Position numbers and translations under genes: made by a program. A stretch of DNA of 64,000 nucleotides from Paramacrobiotus metropolitanus (Eukaryota > Tardigrada > Eutardigrada > Parachela > Macrobiotidae): contig NW_026570374.1 of the NCBI RefSeq assembly GCF_019649055.1, positions 186,001 to 250,000 of the forward strand. The letters are read 5' to 3'. Positions 34,753 through 48,210 of the stretch are shown here, piece after piece; the first letter of the stretch is position 1, and the number at the start of each line of letters is the position of its first letter. The notes below the pieces were generated by a model that did no database searches, had not been told where the DNA came from, and was given only the letters and a program-made list of their open reading frames with translations.

Positions 34753-37219
34753 ATGAGCGGCAGCGTGAACGGGAACGGCCGCGAGACGGCGGGGATTCAG
34801 CGCGAAGTGCAGGAGACCTGCAGCAAACTCGACAAGCTCGTCGCGGAGAAAAGCACGGTACGCTGCCTAGGCCAGTGCTGTTATATCTTTCTGCACACGA
34901 TTACGATACACGTGGCTGTTTTATAATGAATCCGGTTGGTTGGTGGTGGTTGTGGTGCACTGTGCAGGAGTGAAGCCTTGAGACGGAGCTTCGTGTCTGC
35001 CTGGGTAACTGGGTTCTCCGCCGTCTTAACTCTTACACGCCAGATTCACCATGCATCTGTCATCCGTCTGCACCCGATACTTGCGTGTTTATTACAATGG
35101 AATTACAGTTAATTAGAAAATGATGCACATAAAACAGAGCATGTGCACATTTTGACACACATGTGAATAAGTGAAAATGAGTTGATTGCATTTGCATTTG
35201 CCACTGCAGGGCAGCGAGGAAGTGGTGGAGCTGCTGAAAGCGCTGGAGAAGCTGCCCATCGATCTCGACATCCTGCAGGTACACTACGATGCCAATTCCA
35301 ATGATTTTACCCCGTCTTTTGACATGATTTGAAATGCATTTAGATTTGGCATTTTGAAAAATGAATTTTTACTATTTATTTTCCGAAAATATTTCTATTA
35401 AAAATGGTAAAAAAAACCAGAGATTAAAATAAAATATTAATAGTCACTGATAGTAGTGATTTTTAACGGTTCCAATGCGCCACTCAGTATTTATTGTGGT
35501 CAAAATGTTTGTATGTATAATAATTTGAGAAAAATTAAAAGTTTTTATGGCAGACTTTTAGAAATGCTCGCTACTCCGTTTAATGTGGAAACGATTTTGT
35601 TTCAGCTGGAAATGTCGAAATTACGTTCTCAGTTTTCACCCTTCAGTGATACGTGCATGTTTGGGTGTGTTTGCAGAACACCAACGTCGGCAAGAGCGTG
35701 AACACGCTGCGCAAGGAGACACAGAGCGAGCAGGTGGCCTCGCTGTGCAAGAACCTCGTCAAGAGCTGGAAGAGTCTTCTCAAAGGTGCACACTGGGTTG
35801 CTTGGCGTTGTAACGAGTTTGAAGCGAACCAGGTGGTTGTTTGTGTCACACAGTGAACAGCGGGAGCAGTCCGCACGACGGCAGCGACTCTCCCGGGCAG
35901 AGCCAGTCCGCGCCCGCCAAGAAGGAGGCCCGTCCCGCCCCGGGCGGCGCCACCGCGCAGTCGGAGTCGCAGCGCAAACGCCTGAAGACGCAGCTGTCGG
36001 AGTCGGGGGCGCCGCGCTCGCCCCTGGCCGGCGCCTCGCCCGATCCGGCCGCGACGCCGGCCAGTCTCTCGCGCTCCTCCTCCACCGGCAGCGTCCCCGC
36101 CAACGACGCTAATGGACGGGCGACGGCGGCGACGGCGTCCAGCAAGAACGGCGAGGGCAGCGGATTGGACACCAGCGATCCCAACCGGCTCAAATCCCGC
36201 GAGTTGATCGTCAAGGCGCTCAGCAAGGAGGGTGAGTGTGTGGGTGACAGTGTAAGGAAGAGTGGTTGTGATTGTGGTGTGTGGTTGCAGCGTTGGTGGA
36301 GGGCGCGCAGGACCCCGGTCAGCTGGCCGGCGAGATCGAGACGGCCATCTACCAGGAGTTCCACGGCGTGGACACGCGCTACAAGAACCGCATCCGCAGC
36401 CGCGTCATGAACCTGCAGGACAGCCGCAATCCCAGTCTGCGCGAGAACGTCCTCCTCGGCATGATCAGCTGCCAGCGCTTCGCCACCATGTCTTCCGAGG
36501 TTGGCACCGGAAATATACAGATTTTTATCCGCGGAATTATTTACTATTATTTTCTTACATTTTTGTTGATGATTTTCTGGATTTTATTCTGCTGTTGTTA
36601 TTGCGTTGATGTATTTTAATGATCAGTTATATGTCTATTATTTGGCGGGGTTTGTTTATTATTTATTTGGTTGATCTTTGGAGTATCGTACGCGTACGTA
36701 TGCACCACAAGCATTAATTTTGTTGTTTATTATTAATTTATAAAATGTTGATAATATTGTTGATGCTGATGTTAGCGTTGTTTTGTGTGTAGGAGATGGC
36801 CAGTGAGGAGATGAAGACGCTGCGGCAGAAGTACACGACGGAGGCCATCAACGACCGCCAGATGGCCACGCAGCAGGGCGTCGAGTCGGATCTGCTGCAG
36901 TGCGGCAAGTGCAAGCAGCGCAAGTGCACCTACACGCAGGTCAGTCGCCCGCCTTGCGCGGTTTCCCTTTGACAACTTTCTGCATTGAGGAATTACGGCA
37001 TTTGTTGGACGCCGTAATTGACTTTGTGTTGTTGCCTGTCTGACGTATGATAATGGGGGTCTTTTGCGTTAACCAGGCGCAGACGCGATCGGCCGACGAG
37101 CCCATGACGACCTTCGCGCTGTGTCTGACGTGCGGCAACCGCTGGAAGGTGGGTCGACGGCTGATCCTTTTATCCGGGCATTTTTCTCCCTGATTGTGGT
37201 CTGTTTGCAGTTCTGCTGA
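34753..37219 (+). CDS. TCEA1: transcription elongation factor TFIIS
   Basis: Eight exons (34753-34857, 35210-35278, 35677-35785, 35854-36231, 36291-36499, 36793-36939, 37077-37148, 37211-37219) total 366 codons, giving 365 residues; human TCEA1 has 301. TFIIS rescues arrested RNA polymerase II by stimulating transcript cleavage. Domain I (residues 1-94) has [14 protein letters not shown] Ser/Ala/Pro-rich linker (about 95-200) is longer than usual. Domain II (about 215-320) contains [21 protein letters not shown] and [14 protein letters not shown]. The C-terminal zinc ribbon has Cys 327, 330, 355 and 358 and the catalytic loop [12 protein letters not shown]. The last exon encodes only Phe-Cys-stop, matching the NRWKFC ending of the family. 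The upstream in-frame extension lacks an ATG, so [11 protein letters not shown] is the start. An AATAAA is at 37532. Confidence 0.97.
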
Positions 37220-39406
37220 AGACGGGATCTGCTGGTGTCCCCCCGACGGGAGGTGGCTGTTAATGGCTTGGACGTGTACAGTGCCGCGGTTGTTTTCTCT
37301 GTAGTTGATCCGTTGACGTTGGGGAGCGGAAGGAAATCGGGGGTGTTTTTATGTTGGCTCGTTGAATGGTTCCCTTGGCTTGTGGGCACTGGGCAGCGCA
37401 CGTGATCGTCTGGCTCGTAGTCTTCTGTTTGAGTTTTACCAAGTATCACTGCAGTATTCAGCCTATATACAGAAATCTTTTACTTGTCAATGCTGCCGGC
37501 GCAATGTTGCTTATAGCGCGTGTGTATTTTAAATAAAAGTTAATAAAAACGTAATAGCAAGGTGTAGAACGTCGAGCGGTCGTTTTAGTGAAGTGGACAA
37601 AAATCCTCATTTTTTTGTTTAAATTCAGTACGAATCCCAGACATAGTAATTGACAGTTGTACTGTAGCCGGTAAATCGGTAATTTATTAATCGACACCCG
37701 TGCCGGTTATTGACACTGAATGTTTATTTATGATTAATTTTTATGTTGGTCGCCGGCTCGTAATAATTTGATATTTTGATGCTGTTTAAGTGTCCTTCCA
37801 TTCAACCAGGGGCTATGTGGTTTCCGGTGGCGAGAAAACTGATAATTCATTAATTTTTTATCCATGTGAGACACTGAGGCGAGTGAGTGCGCAGTGTTGC
37901 CATAAAAGAAGGTGGGCGGGGCCGGTGCGCGCTGCGGGTCAGGCTCCGCCTCTTCTTTCTCTGCCACTTGCTTGAATGGGCCTCATGCAGGCATGCTCCA
38001 ACACGAATCGGCTGCTCGCGGCCTCACGTTGTTGTGATTGGCCGGTACTCGTTGCGTCAGCGCAGTGCGCACGTACGTACGCGTCCGTTCAGCCGTGAAC
38101 ACAGTGCACTGCACAGCTGTGAGTGCGACGGCGCCTGGCATGGAACCGCGGCGTGAGCGTGAGGCCGTGAGCGCCAAATGCAACTGCCAGTGCCAGCCAG
38201 TGGAAACGGGTTTTCGGGGCTAGCGTGTCGGCGATGCGATTGGCTGGTTGGGCAGTGTTACGCCGTGCGGGGAGTGCACGAATGCGCACGGCCGTCGTGC
38301 TGATTGATTTTTCCCTGGTCTGCGCCTTCGCAGCACCCTCTGCGTCTGCGCTGCAGTACTGCTCAAGTGCTTTGCAACGTTTTTAAGTTTTAAACCTGGA
38401 TTTGTCTGCCGCGCACCCTTCGTTTTTCCCCCCGCTGCACTTGTACGCACCGTGTGGATGTGATTTATAACGGTCTGCTGCTGAGGAAAAAGGGGGCCTC
38501 GCGCTCTTTCTGCCTTTTGAGATTCTTGGACTGAATTGATTATTCTATTCTGCTATCATAAACATCCCTCATTTTTCCGATTTATCGAAGGGGCAATATT
38601 CAACTGCAGCACGTGTGAGGCAGTCGAGAAGGTACGTAATGAAATGTGAGAGAAAAATGAGCGTACTGACAATTTCAGATTGTTTTCTTAGTTAATTATT
38701 GTGAAGTTTGCTTCCCCTGTTTACAATTGTACGATTGCCTGCGTACTGGCAAGTGGAAACTGAAATGCAGAAAGGATATCAATATCATTAAAACTTTAAA
38801 AGTAAGAGATTTTGGTAAAAAACGGTACTGTAGGCAGCGTATCTTCTACTGTATATCGTTGAGGAGTTGGTGATTTATTGTGGGAATTTGGAGGTGTTCA
38901 GTTCTTTGAAGGTACATTAGCAGGACTTGTGGGCTTTGGCAGTACATGTATCTTTGCTGTTTGTGTAAGATAAGGGAAAAATCAGGTACAGTACTCAGGT
39001 ACTGTAATCGTAATTCGTAAGTAACCAGTAACACGAAGGTTAATTAGCAATTGACAGAAAGGCACTGGTTTGAGTGTGAGCTGCAGTGGACGGTGTATGT
39101 CGTGAATATTGTAACTTGTTCCCCAGAATATCACTTGTGCTGCGTTTTCAGGGATCGCTATTCTTATCGCCAGGGGAGTGGGTGAGGTCTGGCAGTCGTG
39201 GGAGCCCTTGAGTCTTGGCCCGAATACTATGAAGGAGAGGATAGAGTGAGCGGTCCGGTCGGTTGACGGGAAGACGGGGGACGCGTGGCGAGGGGAAGAA
39301 GACGTGTTGGAGCTGTTGAGTGTGTGCGCGGAGGGAGCCTGCTGAGTGGCCGAGACTGAGCCGGACTGCTTGTCCTGTGGAGACTACCCAAACCGGGGAG
39401 GGTGGG
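37220..39406 (+). other. TFIIS 3' flank and PRDM promoter/5' UTR region
   Basis: AATAAA at 37532-37537 fits TFIIS. Further right, GC-rich sequence (37.9-38.5 kb) could be the PRDM promoter. A donor GAGAAG|GTACGT at 38632 and an acceptor GTTTTCAG at 39151 could bound a 5' UTR intron ahead of the ATG at 39407. This is a suggestion from splice-site appearance only. Confidence 0.4.
37532..37537 (+). promoter_or_regulatory. polyadenylation signal, TFIIS
   Basis: AATAAA about 310 bases after the TFIIS stop codon. Confidence 0.55.
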
Positions 39407-42400
39407 ATGGAGCCCAACTCGTGGGGCGGACGGGCGTCGCCGCCGCGGGAGGATGACGGGGACAGGACGGCCGCCCCCGGCCCCGCTGCCCCCCTGCCCG
39501 GGGCGGATGCGTCGCAGTGTGAGTGCTGAATTGCTGATTAATCGCGATTACTGATTACTGATTAGCGGCTGATGATCGGTGGTCGTCGGTTATGGCTGAT
39601 AATTGGCTCGTCTATTTACTGTATTTATTTATTCATTGGTGATATTGTTATTTCTCCCGCTTTTCCCTCATCTTGGGGAGGCTCCGCTCCATCCCAGCTG
39701 CTCAGCAGTTAACACGCAGTATCACGGGAAACTTGCTTGGGGATTGTTTATTCATTTTTTCTTAGGTTGGAGGCCGTGCTTTAGTTAACTACTTGATCTC
39801 CCCGTTTTCGTTTAATGTTTCTTAGTAAGTTAATTCGAATTTTTCTTAAACTGGTTTTTATCATAAATTTGGTAATCTGTTCCTGTGTATGAATCTTCGC
39901 GAGGAGATGGTGAGTATTGCCAGTTGTGCAGCTGTGAGGGAGTAGTGTCGAGCGCCGGCCATCGGTCCGGCGCTCGTGCTGCGATCGTTCAGTGTACAGT
40001 GTACGGCGCGTAGTGGACGAGTGGCCTCTTTTCGCTGTGGCTGCGTTGTTCCGTTTCCGCGGCGCCACTGTGAGCAGTGAGCGGTGTAGAGCACATTTTG
40101 CGGTTTGGTTTGTAACTTTGTTCTATTTTTTACCGCGTTTGCCCCCGCCCAGGCCTGTGCCGATGCCGTCAAGTGAGAATTCACCGCACAAGTGAGCACG
40201 TGGTGTGTGTGGTCTGTTCACTCTGCTGCATCGGTGATCGGGGGATCGGCTAACATATGCCGGTTGCGTTTTCACTGCGGCGGCTTATGCCTGCTACTGC
40301 CCTGAAAACGCGCGTTTTCACTTCTTGTCGCAGTGTGCCGGCTTACGTGCAGTGATCTGTACAGACTGTACTGCAGGGCACGGGTGAGTGACAGTTGGAA
40401 TCGGGGTATGCTTGTCACTGCGAGGCAGTGCCTAGCGCGTTCGCTCGACGCTAGAGAATCACTGGAAATAGTGCCGATGACGAACGCTTCAGCGGCGGCC
40501 GGGGGAGGGAAATAGACCGTCCCCAAGGAGACTGAGCGTTGCCGGAATTTATTTATGGACCAGTGCTGTATAGCGTCAAATTGCACCGTTCAGGCTCCAT
40601 TAAAAAATAAAAAAACTGAAATAAATAGTATTGAAATAAGAAATTTTTCTTGCTGTGTTGCAGGGTGCGCGGAGTGTTGGCGCGGAATTAGCGATCCACC
40701 CTGCACCGTCCACGGCCCGCTGCACCACATCCCCGACCGGCCCCTGCCGCCGCGCGCCGTCGCCACCGCCCCCACCCAGGTGACAGTGCGCCGGCTGTCG
40801 CCCGCCGCCGATGGACGAACGGGTACGATTCCTGTTTTTGATGGCTGCTGCTGTATATTTCCTTAATCAGGGGCGTATTTCTTACAGTGCGAGGTGTCTT
40901 CGCCAGCGCCGACATCGCCTCCCGGACGCTGTTCGGCCCCCTGGAGGCCCCCGCGCTGTCCGTGCCGTTGTGCCTGGGAGAGGACCAATTTTTGCTCAAA
41001 GTCAGTTACAACTTGCAGATCAAAATTGCGCTCAGTTAACGAATTACTTGTAGTTTAGATAAAAATCAGTCGTTGATTTTTTCAAATTTATTTTTAATTG
41101 ATCTTAAATGCGGTTCTGTTTTCTTTCGAATACCGGATTTTCTTGTACCCAATGCATTCAGTTTAAAAAAAAATGGCAAGCATATCTTATAGAATATCGG
41201 ATGATTTGAGATTGAGTAAAGTTTTTGATAAATCAGATTATTGTAAATTGCAGTAAAATAAGTCGATTCGGCTTTCATTTTATTTTCAACATCAGTTAAA
41301 AATTGAACAAAAAATGAAAAAATAAATTAGAAAATTAACTTGGAAATAAATCGGAAAAAAACGGCGCGCTTGCTTCCCGCTTGCAACCGGCCATACCATA
41401 CCAGCTGTATACAGAAATCTGTCGTGTTGCAGAAATTCCGCGCCGGAGAATCGAGTGCCTACCTGGATGTGAGCAACGAAGCCGAGTGCAACTGGCTCAT
41501 GTACGTCCGTCCGGCCCGCAGCTGGGCCGAGCAGAACCTCGTCGCCTACCAGCACGAAGACGACATCTATTTCGCTGCCTTCAGAGTGAGTCTGCTGGTT
41601 GGTCGGGCGACGCACGGAAGTGTAACGTGTGCGTGTATGATCGTAGTTTATCCCGGCGCAAACGGAGCTGCGCGTGTGGTACTCCGAGGAGTACGCCGGC
41701 CTGATGGGCGTGGACCTCCTCAACGAGGCCCCGAAGACCCGCGACGCCGCCGACCCGGTCAGCAGTCGGCGCCGCAAAGCCGCCCGCCCGCAGCGCGTCC
41801 CGCAGACCCGGCCGCCGCACATCGCCGTCGTGGAGAGCCGCGCGCCGCACCGTCCGCCACCGCCGCCCGTGCCCGTCCCGGCGCCGCCGCCCACTCCGGC
41901 GGTCTCCCTAATACTCAAGGACGAGCCCGCGCCGGTCTGCCACGTCGTGACCAACATCGCGCCGGCCCCGCCCCCTCCGCCGCCGGCGCTGCCGCCTGGC
42001 GAGAACATCCTGCTCATCTGCGAGAACCCCTCCTCCAACGGGATGCCGCCCACCTCCTTGTTGCTGCTGACCTCGGGACCGGCGCCCGCCGGGGCGATCG
42101 GGCAGTCCCTGCTCAAGACCTCCTTCGACATCCCCGTCATCGGCGAGTCCTTTGTACAGAAACGGCCCCCCATCAGGATTCAGCCGTCGCCCGGTCTGGC
42201 CGTCTCCTGGCCCGGTACGACAGCTACATTATTTACTGAAGAATTTTATTTCTTGTGTAGAAGTAGGGTTTATTTAAATTGTTTACTTATTAATTTTATT
42301 TAGGCATTTTTCTGTAATTTTTACGGTTAAACTAATTTAATAAACTGCATAATTGATAATTTATTAAATAATTTCATGTATTTCGCTGTTATAATTTTTT

Positions 42401-43890
42401 TTGCAACTATTATTGTTGGCTTGTTATTTTTGAAAATGCATTTATTGAACAGGAACAACGAAAAGCTCAATCGTGATTAGCTCAAACGACGAATCCATGG
42501 CCGACAGCATCCGCTCGCCCGGCGACCGCTCGGGCGACAGCGACGAGGATTCCAGCAGGGTGAGTGTGCACATACCTTGTGTCCGTTGCAGTCTTCGCCG
42601 GGGAATAAATCGGGGATTATTGTTGAACAGGAACAGCGCCTGCTGCGCTCCTCGGGCGGCAGTCTGCGGCCCTACATTTGCTCATACCCGGCCTGCAGCA
42701 AGTACTTCAGCTCCAAGTACAAACTCCTGCGCCACGAGCTCATCCACTCGCAGGAGAAGCGCCATCACTGCCAATTATGCCATAAAAAATTCCACCGCAA
42801 GGTACGAATCATAACGAATGTATCCAGAATATTTGTATTATTATTTAGAATATTTTCTGATATTTTTATAGAGTAATTTTTGTGTGATTTCGTATTTTAT
42901 ATCCATTATTTATTTAATGGTATTATTCGTTTATCAGTAATTATTTACTCATCCATCGCAAGGTACGAAAACTATCAAGAATATTACCATTATTTTTTAG
43001 AATATTTTCTGATAGTTCTAATATTTTTTTCTGTTAATATGATTATTATATTTCGCATTTGATGGCCATGTTCTATCTAACTTTGTGGTTAAATTTTTCA
43101 TCAGTTAATTGAATTTCTTTCATTTTCTGTCGTTAATTACTTTTTAATTAACCAGTAATGGAGTGGGCCGGTTATTGAGTATGTTAATCGGTTGCAGGAT
43201 CACCTGAACAACCACCTGAAGGTGCACGAGCGCTCGAAAGTGCGGCTGGAGTGCGTGCTGTGCGGGTGCGTGTTCGCCAAGAAGTGGACGTACGAGAAGC
43301 ACCTGTCGTTGCATGAGCGCGACGCCAACCGCGGCGACGGGCCCGTGCCCATCCGCAGTCTGGAGGAGATGGACGCCGAGGAGGACAACGAGGAGGAGGA
43401 CGAGCAGGACGCGGAGGACGACAACGAGCGGGAGGAGGAGGAGGAGGAGGAGCCCGAGCCCGACTGGGTCACCGTGCACCAGCAGTCCCCCAACTCCGCC
43501 TTCCACCTCGAGGCGCCCGCGTCCCCGGAGGAAGAGGAGGAGGCGCCGCCGCCGCCGCCCGTCCGCCAGGTGGCGCCGCCGCCGCCCAGTCTGATCGTCC
43601 GCGTCCAGCCGCCCCCGCCACCGGGGAAGCGCGCCATCCCGCTGTCGCAGCGCCCCGCGCACCCCTGTTCGTCGTGCGGGAAGGTCTTCTCGGCCTCCAA
43701 GGACCTGCGGCGCCACCTGCAGACGCACCTGGGCATCAAGCCCAACCTGTGTCCCTACTGCCCCAAGAAGTTCACGCGCAAGGACCACGTGCGCCGGCAC
43801 ATCCAGACGGTGCACGGGCGCGACAAGGAGCTGCGCGACAAGAGCATGGCCGCCAACGGGATCAACGAGCTGCAGGTGCTGGCGCAGTAG
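39407..43890 (+). CDS. PRDM10: PRDM10/PRDM15-type PR/SET and zinc-finger factor
   Basis: Eight exons (39407-39518, 40664-40822, 40888-41000, 41433-41585, 41647-42214, 42453-42559, 42592-42801, 43198-43890) total 705 codons, giving 704 residues. Residues 38-60 form the zinc knuckle WCAECWRG-CTVHGPLHHIPDRP, typical of PRDM10 and close relatives. The PR/SET domain follows (residues about 90-200) with FGPLEAP, NWLMYVRPA, EQNLVAYQ and ELRVWYSEEYA. A Pro-rich region (200-368) precedes three C2H2 fingers (from about residue 432). These are followed by a Glu/Asp run, a second Pro-rich part and two more C2H2 fingers (about 631-685). PRDM10 is a chromatin-bound transcription factor with weak or no known methyltransferase activity. 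It has fewer fingers than vertebrate PRDM10, and the first three resemble PLAG-type fingers, so the orthologue call is tentative. Confidence 0.85.
42560..42591 (+). other. 32-base intron in the PRDM gene
   Basis: GTGAGTGTGC starts and CCGTTGCAG ends this segment. Its length is not a multiple of three, and the reading frame changes across it. Removing it links EDSSR to SSPGNKSG in frame. Other small introns in the window are 55-70 bases. Confidence 0.8.
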
Positions 43891-46800
43891 ATTATTCATT
43901 CTGCAATGGCCTTATGGAAGACAGTATCGGTGGAGGGTTTATTTTATGGACGTGTCGTGGAGTGCGTGTCTGTGGTGTGCGGAGATACAGTATGATCGTC
44001 CGGTGAAGAGGGAGTTTCGGGGCGCCTTTTTCGCCTCTTTGGGAGCGTTGTGTTGATGAAGGGATGTTCCCGGTGAGGAGACGGGTGTTGGTCCGGGCTT
44101 GGGGTTAACGTTGTTGTGGGCCTTGTTGCTCTCTTCTCCGTCTGGTTAGTCTATTCTTGTTTCCGCGCCTGTCGACTGTTGTTGCGACGGGCGCTGGCTT
44201 TGTGTCGATGCTACGATACTCTGGTGTCTGCTTGAAACGGCGGCCTTCCCGCTCAAATTACAACAAACACCCATCAGCGTCTTCGTGCTCGTTGTACGGT
44301 TATTATTATCCTAAACATACGGTAGCCGATTTTGAAAAAGACGTCTTTTACCAGACTGTTTGAGACATTGTTTGTATAATTTTGTCGGCCAGAAAACGTT
44401 GCGTGGATTGTTAGAGAGGAAGTAAGGTCACTTTTGTGCGGAATTTCTACGGGGAAGGTGTTTATCAAGCAAAGAAGCTACAATTAACCAGCAGATCTTA
44501 AAAGCATCATATCTATCAAGGAAATAGATCTATATTATGATCGGCCGCCCCGTGGAACTTGGCTAGAAAAAACCGCCAAGCAAATTAAAAAACCGATTTC
44601 ACCATCAAACTCAGCATGTTCCAAAAGGGTCCCACATGCATTTTGTTTTCAAAAATATCTGCCCTGGACCATCGCTCGGATGCCGGTACCGGTACAGGAA
44701 TCAGTTCAAGGTGACCTTGAAAGACCTTTTACATAAAACACTGTTGCGTGGAGCAGCTAATATTCAAATGCAGAGTATGTAGTGTAATAAAAAAAGCTGT
44801 AATTTGTTTAAATAAACTTCGAAAAATTTTTCAAGTTTGTCGCGTTTCAACAAAATGCACTAAAGCGAAGAAATTTTCTTTTGGTTTTCGGAGCCGGAAA
44901 GCGCTTTCGCGCTGGAACTTTTTAGCTTTCTGCGTTCTTATACATTGTTCTCTGTGCATTACAAAACACTTAGATCTACAATAAACATAAAATTTAAAAT
45001 TAGCTTAAATACCAAAAAAGTTGTTTGGTTCGGTGAAAACGATCTCAGTACTCATACTACGGTATACTCACGCGTTAACATGAAAATTTGGGATAAGATA
45101 AGATATCGATTCACAATGAGGCTTTTGAATGCCACGTGAATGCATTTAAACATTTTAAAATTTTATTCTCCTAATATCTCATAAACAATTTCCACACCGA
45201 TGTATAAAGTACAAATCCTTTGGCTATAGGGTTATCATTATGGAATTATTGGAAGGTATAAAACTAAAAAAGTGTTTGAGGATGCGAAAGCGAAAGTTTG
45301 CGAACGTATTCCTAATTACCTGCATAGTCCTTAACTTCCTTTACATATTAGGTAGAAGGCGAAATCGCACTTCGTCGTGGTAGTGAGAAAACAGGCAAAA
45401 TGTCTCAGCATAGTTTGCAAGCGAAAGTTTACTGACCGTGAATTTTCCTATGCATTGAAAAACTCACTGACCAGACCGGCATATGAGAACGGAACCCAAC
45501 GGAACCCTTGCCCAGTACCCACTGTTCGATGCTAACAAAGTTCTTGAGCTGTCGAATGAACAGAACCGCACAAAGGTTACACTATCCACTAACCAGACCT
45601 ACTGAGTTACAGGAAACATACTGACCGCCGACCAGGCCTGTAGAGTGAACGGAAGCTCTAGTTTCAGGGAAGGGATATTATCTTAGTGTTAGTGGCTTAG
45701 ACCAGATAAGAGCAGAACCGTTATCATTGTCCAGCACAACGCTAATCCGGTAATCCGGCTGTCAGCCGAACAGAACTGTGCAAAAGCTGGCATGTCTATC
45801 CACCGACCAATCTTACTAAATAAAGGGAACGGTGGCCATGCTCCGAGATCCTCAATTTACCACCGGCCTTACCATCCTTTACCACAAACAATGTAACCGC
45901 GAGGGCTAGTTTTTATTTTGTTAGTGGCTATTGCCAATAACAAAAAATGTTAACTAACGAGTACCGGGTAGAACGACATCCCGTGTAAATGCAAACGCCA
46001 TTACATTCTTAAAATCTCTGTCAGAAACAATCGAAATTCAGAAAGACAACCCACAGGTCATACCAGTGTTTAGGTATCACTAATCAGGGCTGCTGCGTAA
46101 ACGGAAATTACAGGACCCGCTATTGCTGTTACTAATGTTCGGTGACTAGGACAACGTGATCTCTGTTGCTCGTTATCACTACACACTCCTTGCTGCCGAC
46201 TGAATGAATGGAATTATATAAAAAATTCACATTACTGTATCTACCGACCAAGCCTACTGATTACTGAACAAAGGATCAAAATTGGTTTCCACGTGTCCTC
46301 GATCAAAATTGGTTTCGACGTACCAGTTATTAAAAAGTAGCGAAGCAGAATTATTAGAAACTTAGCACCGCTGACCACTCTCCGACTATTAGTCGTGCTA
46401 TTAACTATTTTGTTTCACATAGAATGAACCGATCAGCTATATAATGCTATTTCCTGATTAGAGCAAGCTAACTGAAGCTACGAACAGCGCCTGATCATAC
46501 ACTGTAAAAACATATAACACGCAAACCAGGCTTCAAAAATAAATGAACAAGAATTAATTTTCAAGGAACTGACTGCAGACCACAAGAGCATCTGAGGCGA
46601 AGCCGAAGATGACTCTTGTAGTATATATTATGTGTATAGTATATATTACACTATAGTATATAATACTAAACTACGAATTCTTTTATCGCATTAAATATGA
46701 ATACTTCTATGTTATTCTCGTACAGAAGGATTATATGATCCAGCAAAGAGGATAATCATAAGAGCATGTTCGAAGGAGACAAGGAAGTGAGCATGAATAT

Positions 46801-48210
46801 GCATGAACAGGGATGGTTGCGGCTTGTGGGTGTCTGTCCGTATCAGTGTTCCGGCTAGGTGCGGAGTGAGCCGCGGAAGAGACCAGGCAGGAGCAGTGAT
46901 TTCCCTGGCTGCCGGTAATGTGGTGCAATGCACGGTAAGTGCCGGTGTAGCATCCGTGTGCGAGGAAGCCAACCGGATGCGAGGCAGCGGCACTTCCGGT
47001 GACTGGCCAGGGAGAGACGGCTGCCGTTTAGGATATATTTATATGCGCGTATATATGCGCAGTGGTGAGAGATGTACAGCAGGCAGGATTTACGGCGAAG
47101 AATCGGCTGCGCTCTTCACGCTATCGTACAGTACAGTACGTCCACTGCGGTATGTACACGAAGTTTATATAGCGTATTCCGCGTTAATGCAAGCGTAGCG
47201 TGCGCGCCGGCGGCTGGAACATATCATCCTTGCGTCGATCAGCAGCCGGTGCCGATATAGATGCGCCTCTGCTTCCTTGCATATACGCGCACGTTCGGGC
47301 GCGGGTCGGGTCGATCGCTCCGCGCCTGCCTGTCTCCGTTATCCGTTCGCTTTTTCAGCATCGGTACACAACTATACTTCTATGTATAATATTATGTACT
47401 CGCGGATGGGAACGCGCAGCACGTTACAGCTTCTTCCTCGCTAACCAGAATTCCTTATTACGCAGGAAGCTGGTGACTGACTTTCTTCTGGTGTTGATTT
47501 GCACCACTTCACCTGGACTTCCGGTGATCAGGCGTTGTTAGTGCTGCGCTTTCTGAGAAGAGTGTTTGTAGTGATTATGTAATATGACGCTGCTGGTGTC
47601 GAAGGAGCGGTTGTGGACGCCAGCACCTAATCTCCCTAATTACTTCCGTCGGTTGGGAAGAAGACGGGATTGATCCCGGGCTTCCTGCCGTGTCTTTAAT
47701 CTTCTTGGCAGTTTTCATATAATGGAAGCTATATTCAGCCTGCCGGAGATCAGAGGTAAGCAGTAAGCACTAACTTGTAAGCAGTATATACAACGAACGA
47801 GGTTCGCGGGCGGCGGTTACGTGCGTTTGTCGGGAAAGCGGATTGCGGATTGTCATCCATTCATCACTTCTCCTGGAGCGGATGACGTCAGCGTTGTGGC
47901 CAAGCGCTGATCAGCTGGATATATGACAGCGGCACGCACGCAATTAACCACAATGAGAGGAAAAACAGCGACCGCGAATGGATTATTGCAACGTTGCATG
48001 TAGCATGTTAATTCGGGCGGTTGACGTTGGGTGCCGGTTATGATTGCAGCCGGTAACGGTAAGGGTCGGTTTTTGGCTGCAGGTTGACTTTGACCCTTGG
48101 CCGGACAGTGGATTGAGAGGAAACGGGGGTTTGCAGCGGCGTGGATTGATTGCAAGTGGTGGGGTGAGGCCATTAACAGAAGTAGAGGGTGTGGACTCTG
48201 TGGAGGATCG
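43891..48210. other. 4.3 kb without a recognised gene
   Basis: This holds the PRDM 3' UTR and the arrestin upstream region. About 45.26-45.35 kb, the phrase AAAGTGTTTGAGGATGCGAAAGCGAAAGTT resembles the right end of the TTAA elements, suggesting a decayed copy. Phrases of the type GACCA-GCCTACTGA recur irregularly at 45.46-46.25 kb. A possible 5' UTR exon of the arrestin gene could end at the donor CAGAG|GTAAGC (47756), with the acceptor GGCTGCAG at 48082. Confidence 0.4.

Noticed and set aside
41292-42173. Long minus-strand open frame of 293 residues
   Set aside because: It lies antisense to PRDM exons 4 and 5, whose family match and splice sites are strong. It is a GC-driven shadow frame.
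47722-47755. Short frame MEAIFSLPEIR before a good donor site, as the arrestin N-terminus
   Set aside because: Joining it to the acceptor at 48082 gives an immediate stop. ATG 48211 starts directly with the arrestin fold, so this is at best a 5' UTR exon with a small upstream frame.
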